Part shown: positions 7,010 to 9,700 of the stretch, piece by piece
Layout: the number at the start of each line of letters is the position of its first letter
Position numbering within the stretch: position 1 is the first letter of the stretch
Source of the DNA: an uncultured Lachnospiraceae bacterium
GTDB taxonomy: Bacteria; Bacillota; Clostridia; Lachnospirales; Lachnospiraceae
NCBI GenBank assembly: GCA_902783765.1
Contig: CACZSB010000125.1
Span: 1 to 9,700, forward strand
Length of the DNA: 9,700 nucleotides
Direction of reading: 5' to 3'
The notes under the pieces: model-generated
What the model was told of the DNA's origin: nothing
Seen by the model: the letters and a program-made list of their open reading frames with translations, nothing else
The model's database searches: none
Position numbers and translations under genes: made by a program

Positions 7010-7059
7010 TGCCGGGGATGTGGTATAATCAGCAACCTGGGTGCCCCGGGGCCCCGGCA
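7010..7059 (+). other. GC-rich inverted repeats in the promoter/leader of the COG2426 operon
   Basis: TGCCGGGG (7010-7017) can pair with CCCCGGCA (7052-7059) across a 34-nt loop that contains the -10 box. The right arm lies in a perfect 12-bp palindrome CCGGGGCCCCGG (7046-7057) and overlaps a 10-bp palindrome GCCCCGGGGC (7043-7052). No T-run follows on either strand, so this is not a terminator. It could be a regulatory site or leader structure; chance in GC-rich DNA is also possible. Confidence 0.35.
7021..7029 (+). promoter_or_regulatory. Extended -10 promoter before the COG2426 gene
   Basis: TGGTATAAT is a perfect -10 box with the TG extension. Upstream only a weak T-rich -35 (TTTTGT 7001-7006, 17-nt spacer) is visible, as is usual for extended -10 promoters. 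The start point would be near 7036. It probably drives the three genes that follow, although no terminator separates it from the permease gene. Confidence 0.6.
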
Positions 7060-7094
7060 TAGAAAAAGTGGTTTAGCAAAGGAAGATATGGTCC

Positions 7095-7598
7095 ATGGGA
7101 GAATCCTTACTCCAGTGGTTTATGAATCTGCTGACGGGCATGCCCCCTCAGCTGGTGGTTTTTATCGTATCCATGGTACCCCTCATTGAGCTTCGGGGGG
7201 GCCTGGTGGCGGCGGCACTGCTGAAAATGCCCCTCTGGGAAGGGGTTTTCTATTGTCTTTTGGGCAATATCCTGCCGGTCCCATTTATTTTGCTGCTCAT
7301 CACCACCATCTTCGGCTGGCTGAAAAAGACTAAACTTTTCAGGCCCATGGTGGAAAAGCTGGAGAGCCGTGCCTTAAACAAAAGCGATAAGATACGTCAA
7401 TATGAGTTTTTGGGCCTTTTGCTTTTCGTGGGGATCCCTCTGCCGGGCACCGGTGCCTGGACAGGCTCCCTGATTGCTGCTCTACTGGGCATCAAATTAC
7501 GGAAGGCGGTTCCGGCCATTATTCTGGGCCTGCTTCTGGCCACATGTATCATGTGTATTATTACCTACGGCATCCCGGCTCTTATCAGCGGGACATAA
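7095..7598 (+). CDS. COG2426 membrane protein (small multidrug export family)
   Basis: This 167-residue integral membrane protein belongs to the COG2426/PF06695 family, whose name implies drug export but whose real substrate is not established. Four to five hydrophobic segments are visible: ~18-43, 47-74, 104-131 and 137-162. Diagnostic motifs are MVPLIELRGGL (27-37) and GIPLPGTGAWTGSLIA (113-128). The Pro/Gly-rich, Glu-Arg pattern recalls re-entrant loops of DedA-like proteins. A basic cytoplasmic stretch (~75-103, KKTK...NKSDKIRQ) separates the halves. ATG 7095 is preceded by AAAGGAAG (7078-7085). The gene ends 12 nt before the AAA+ ATPase gene, so the two are very likely cotranscribed. Length is normal for the family. 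Confidence 0.88.
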   Translation: MGESLLQWFMNLLTGMPPQLVVFIVSMVPLIELRGGLVAAALLKMPLWEGVFYCLLGNILPVPFILLLITTIFGWLKKTKLFRPMVEKLESRALNKSDKIRQYEFLGLLLFVGIPLPGTGAWTGSLIAALLGIKLRKAVPAIILGLLLATCIMCIITYGIPALISGT

Positions 7599-7610
7599 GA
7601 AAGGAGCGCC

Positions 7611-9068
7611 ATGCTGCGGGATAGGATAAAATGCTGTTATGAAATGTGCGACCTGATCACCACTGCCCAGGTCAGCGATTCCGCCAGCCGAAATCTGCGG
7701 AGTCTGCTGCGGGTGGATATGGTGAATTTTTGCGTTTATCTGGCCTATGCAGACAAAATCATGTCGCCCCGGGAGGAGGCCCTGATTCGGGAGACCTTTG
7801 ATTATCCCTTAAGCTGGGCCAATCGCTCCGATGCCCTGGCGGCTTTAAACCGGGAGGAGGGCTTTTCTAAAAAAATTCCCCTGGCCATGAAATATTTTGT
7901 TTTGGCCGATGCGGGGCGTAAGGTGAAAGACGATCCCTATCGGCATCAGAAAACCGCCTATCTGATCCAGACCTATGATGAGCTGGGAAAGGCCATTTCT
8001 GCCATGGAGGCCAGCAAAGAGGTGGGAGACGCGGCAGCGGCCTATGTGAAGATGCTGGATAAGTTTGTGGAGGGCTATGGCCTTTTCCGCAATAAAAATG
8101 TGCGTATCAGCGGGGGCAAGCCTCCGGCGGCAGGCCAAGGCGCTGCCCCTGCCGGGGCCTCGTCCCAGCCAAAAGAAGCAGCGGAATCCGGTGGTGCAGC
8201 GCAAAAGGAAAAGAAGGAATCAGCCGGCAAAACGGCGGATTTAACCCCCCGCCGCATTGACGAGATTTTGGCGGAATTAAACGCCCTGGTGGGGCTGGAC
8301 AGCGTGAAGGCGGAGATCATCCGTCTGGTGGATCTGCTCCGGGTCCAGCAGATGCGCAGCCAGGTGGGCCTGGGCAATAAGGGCACCTCCCGGCACATGG
8401 TATTTTACGGCAATCCCGGCACGGGCAAAACCACCGTGGCCCGGCTTTTGGCGGATGTTTACCGGGAGCTGGGCATCCTGCCCACGGGGCAGCTGGTGGA
8501 GGTGGACCGCTCCGGCCTGGTGGGGGGCTATGTGGGACAGACCGCCATCAAAACCAGCGAGGTCATCGACCAGGCCATGGGTGGGGTGCTGTTTATCGAT
8601 GAAGCCTATACCCTCACCGCCAATAAGGGACAGAACGATTTTGGTCAGGAGGCGGTGGATACCATTTTAAAGGCCATGGAGGATTATCGGGACGAGATGA
8701 TCGTCATCGTGGCAGGCTATACCAATCTTATGAAGGAGTTTCTGGAAACCAACCCGGGCCTCAAATCCCGTTTCAATTACTTTATAGAATTTCCGGATTA
8801 TGAACCCCAGGAGCTGGTGGCGATTCTGGAGCTCATGTGCAAAAAGAATGAATATGTTCTCTCCCCCGAGGCCCGGCAGCAGGCGGTGGAGCTTTTTACC
8901 CAGCGCTGTCAGAACAAGCCGGATAATTTTGCCAATGCACGGGAGGTGCGGAATTTCCTGGAAAAGGCCATGCTCAATCATGCCGGCCGGGTCACCAAGC
9001 TGCCCAAAAAGGCCCGCACCAAAAAGTGCCTGAGCACCCTGGAAGCCGGGGATCTGGGCGACTTATGA
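7611..9068 (+). CDS. CbxX/CfxQ (SpoVK-like) AAA+ ATPase with TerB-like N-terminal domain
   Basis: The 485-residue cytosolic AAA+ protein has three parts. The N-terminal ~35-160 helical region, with NFCVYLAYADKIMSPREEAL, resembles TerB-like domains (probable, not certain). A Gly/Ala/Pro/Lys-rich linker follows at ~166-212. The AAA+ module (215-485) is of the CbxX/CfxQ type: Walker A GNPGTGKT (267-274), pore-loop-like GGYVG (305-309), Walker B VLFIDEA (326-332), sensor-1 region IVAGYTN (366-372), arginine finger Arg387 in KSRF, and sensor-2 NAREVRN (442-448). CbxX proteins are ring-forming remodelling ATPases (e.g. Rubisco activases); SpoVK is the sporulation relative. The client here is unknown, as no Rubisco gene is present. 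The start is well fixed by GAAAGGAG 4-5 nt before ATG 7611. The stop codon overlaps the next start (ATGA). Confidence 0.88.
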   Translation: MLRDRIKCCYEMCDLITTAQVSDSASRNLRSLLRVDMVNFCVYLAYADKIMSPREEALIRETFDYPLSWANRSDALAALNREEGFSKKIPLAMKYFVLADAGRKVKDDPYRHQKTAYLIQTYDELGKAISAMEASKEVGDAAAAYVKMLDKFVEGYGLFRNKNVRISGGKPPAAGQGAAPAGASSQPKEAAESGGAAQKEKKESAGKTADLTPRRIDEILAELNALVGLDSVKAEIIRLVDLLRVQQMRSQVGLGNKGTSRHMVFYGNPGTGKTTVARLLADVYRELGILPTGQLVEVDRSGLVGGYVGQTAIKTSEVIDQAMGGVLFIDEAYTLTANKGQNDFGQEAVDTILKAMEDYRDEMIVIVAGYTNLMKEFLETNPGLKSRFNYFIEFPDYEPQELVAILELMCKKNEYVLSPEARQQAVELFTQRCQNKPDNFANAREVRNFLEKAMLNHAGRVTKLPKKARTKKCLSTLEAGDLGDL

Positions 9069-9700
9069 AGATCTTAGTGGCCGGCGGCGGGGCCGCAGGG
9101 ATGATGGCGGCGATTTTTGCCGCCCGGGCCGGGGCACAGGTGACCCTGCTGGAGGCCAATGAAAAGCTGGGGAAAAAGCTTTTTATCACCGGGAAAGGCC
9201 GCTGCAATTTAACCAATGATGCGGAGCGGGAAGCATTTTTCGGAGCCATTTACCGGAATCCCCGCTTTTTCTATTCCGCCTTCAGCCGTTTTGACAACCG
9301 GGAAGTGAAGTTGTTTTTTCAGGAAGCCGGCCTGGCCTTAAAAAGCGAAAGAGGGGGGCGGGTTTTCCCGGTATCGGATAAATCCTCGGATGTGATCCGG
9401 GCCCTGGAAAAATGTCTTCAGGCTGCCGGCGTGAAAATTGAACTGAAAACAAGAGTCACGGAATTGACGTTGAAAAAGGGGCGTTTGACCGGGGTGAAGG
9501 CCCGGGGGCCCCGGGGGGAGCTGTCTTTTCCGGCGGATCGGGTGATTCTGGCCCTGGGGGGACTGAGTTACCCCTCCACCGGCTCCACGGGGGACGGCTA
9601 CCGTCTGGCGGAGCAGGCCGGGCATCATACAGAAGCCACCTATCCTTCTCTGGTACCTATCAACGCCGCCTTTTGTGATGAAGCTAAGGCCTTTACCCCG
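9065..9700 (+). CDS. HI0933/YhiN-family FAD-dependent oxidoreductase, truncated by the window edge
   Basis: The first 212 residues of a protein that in this family is usually about 400 long. The N-terminus has the dinucleotide-binding loop GGGAAG (7-12) and an acidic residue, Glu30, ending the second strand. GRCNLTN (45-51) and GGLSYPSTGSTGDG (165-178) are hallmark motifs of HI0933-like (PF03486) flavoproteins. Members include BaiN of bile-acid-dehydroxylating Clostridia and many proteins of unknown substrate; nothing here identifies the substrate. The ATG overlaps the TGA of the AAA+ gene by 4 nt (ATGA), so translation is probably coupled. The frame is intact to the last base; the C-terminal part lies outside. 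Confidence 0.9.
   Translation, partial: MKILVAGGGAAGMMAAIFAARAGAQVTLLEANEKLGKKLFITGKGRCNLTNDAEREAFFGAIYRNPRFFYSAFSRFDNREVKLFFQEAGLALKSERGGRVFPVSDKSSDVIRALEKCLQAAGVKIELKTRVTELTLKKGRLTGVKARGPRGELSFPADRVILALGGLSYPSTGSTGDGYRLAEQAGHHTEATYPSLVPINAAFCDEAKAFTP

Noticed and set aside
7010..7059. Terminator for the ABC permease operon
   Set aside because: The inverted repeat lacks a following T-run on either strand and overlaps a promoter.
3069..9600. Very frequent GCCCGG hexamer as a possible DNA signal (e.g. Chi-like or uptake)
   Set aside because: Most copies I checked are in-frame Ala-Arg pairs (GCC CGG), so codon preference explains them.

Overview
The window looks like chromosome from a Gram-positive anaerobe of the Bacillota, most likely class Clostridia (Lachnospiraceae-like). 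The clues are a soluble bacterial acyl-ACP thioesterase, an FtsX-type ABC permease with a large coiled-coil insert, a COG2426 membrane protein, a CbxX/SpoVK-type AAA+ ATPase, an HI0933-like flavoprotein, and strong GGAGG-type ribosome binding sites with TTGACA/TATAAT promoters. Most genes are GC-rich with heavy use of the CGG arginine codon. The first ~1.2 kb is clearly AT-richer and may have a different history. The exact taxon cannot be fixed from the sequence.

Left part, minus strand (1-2574). A lipoprotein gene with beta-propeller-like repeats runs off the left edge. It is broken by one in-frame TGA just after the signal peptide and linker. Its only promoter candidate has a (TA)8 tract filling a too-short -35/-10 spacer, so expression may be switchable. 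Next come an acyl-ACP thioesterase gene and a yegP-like gene made of two DUF1508 repeats. The yegP-like gene has a clear promoter and a hairpin terminator and appears monocistronic.

Middle, plus strand (2638-6982). A consensus-like promoter, divergent from the yegP promoter, drives a two-gene ABC exporter operon. The MacB/LolD-type ATPase overlaps by 7 nt a 1190-residue FtsX-type permease. The first extracellular loop of the permease carries a ~385-residue coiled-coil hairpin. This is the most distinctive protein in the window.

Right part, plus strand (7021-9700). An extended -10 promoter and a GC-rich palindromic leader precede three tightly packed genes: a COG2426 membrane protein, a TerB-like/CbxX AAA+ ATPase (12-nt gap), and an HI0933/YhiN flavoprotein (4-nt ATGA overlap) cut by the right edge. 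Spacing suggests one operon; a shared function is not evident.

No RNA gene, CRISPR array, transposase or attachment site was recognised. No single feature proves a new system. The best candidates for follow-up are the coiled-coil ABC exporter and the lipoprotein gene with its TA-repeat promoter and nonsense codon.
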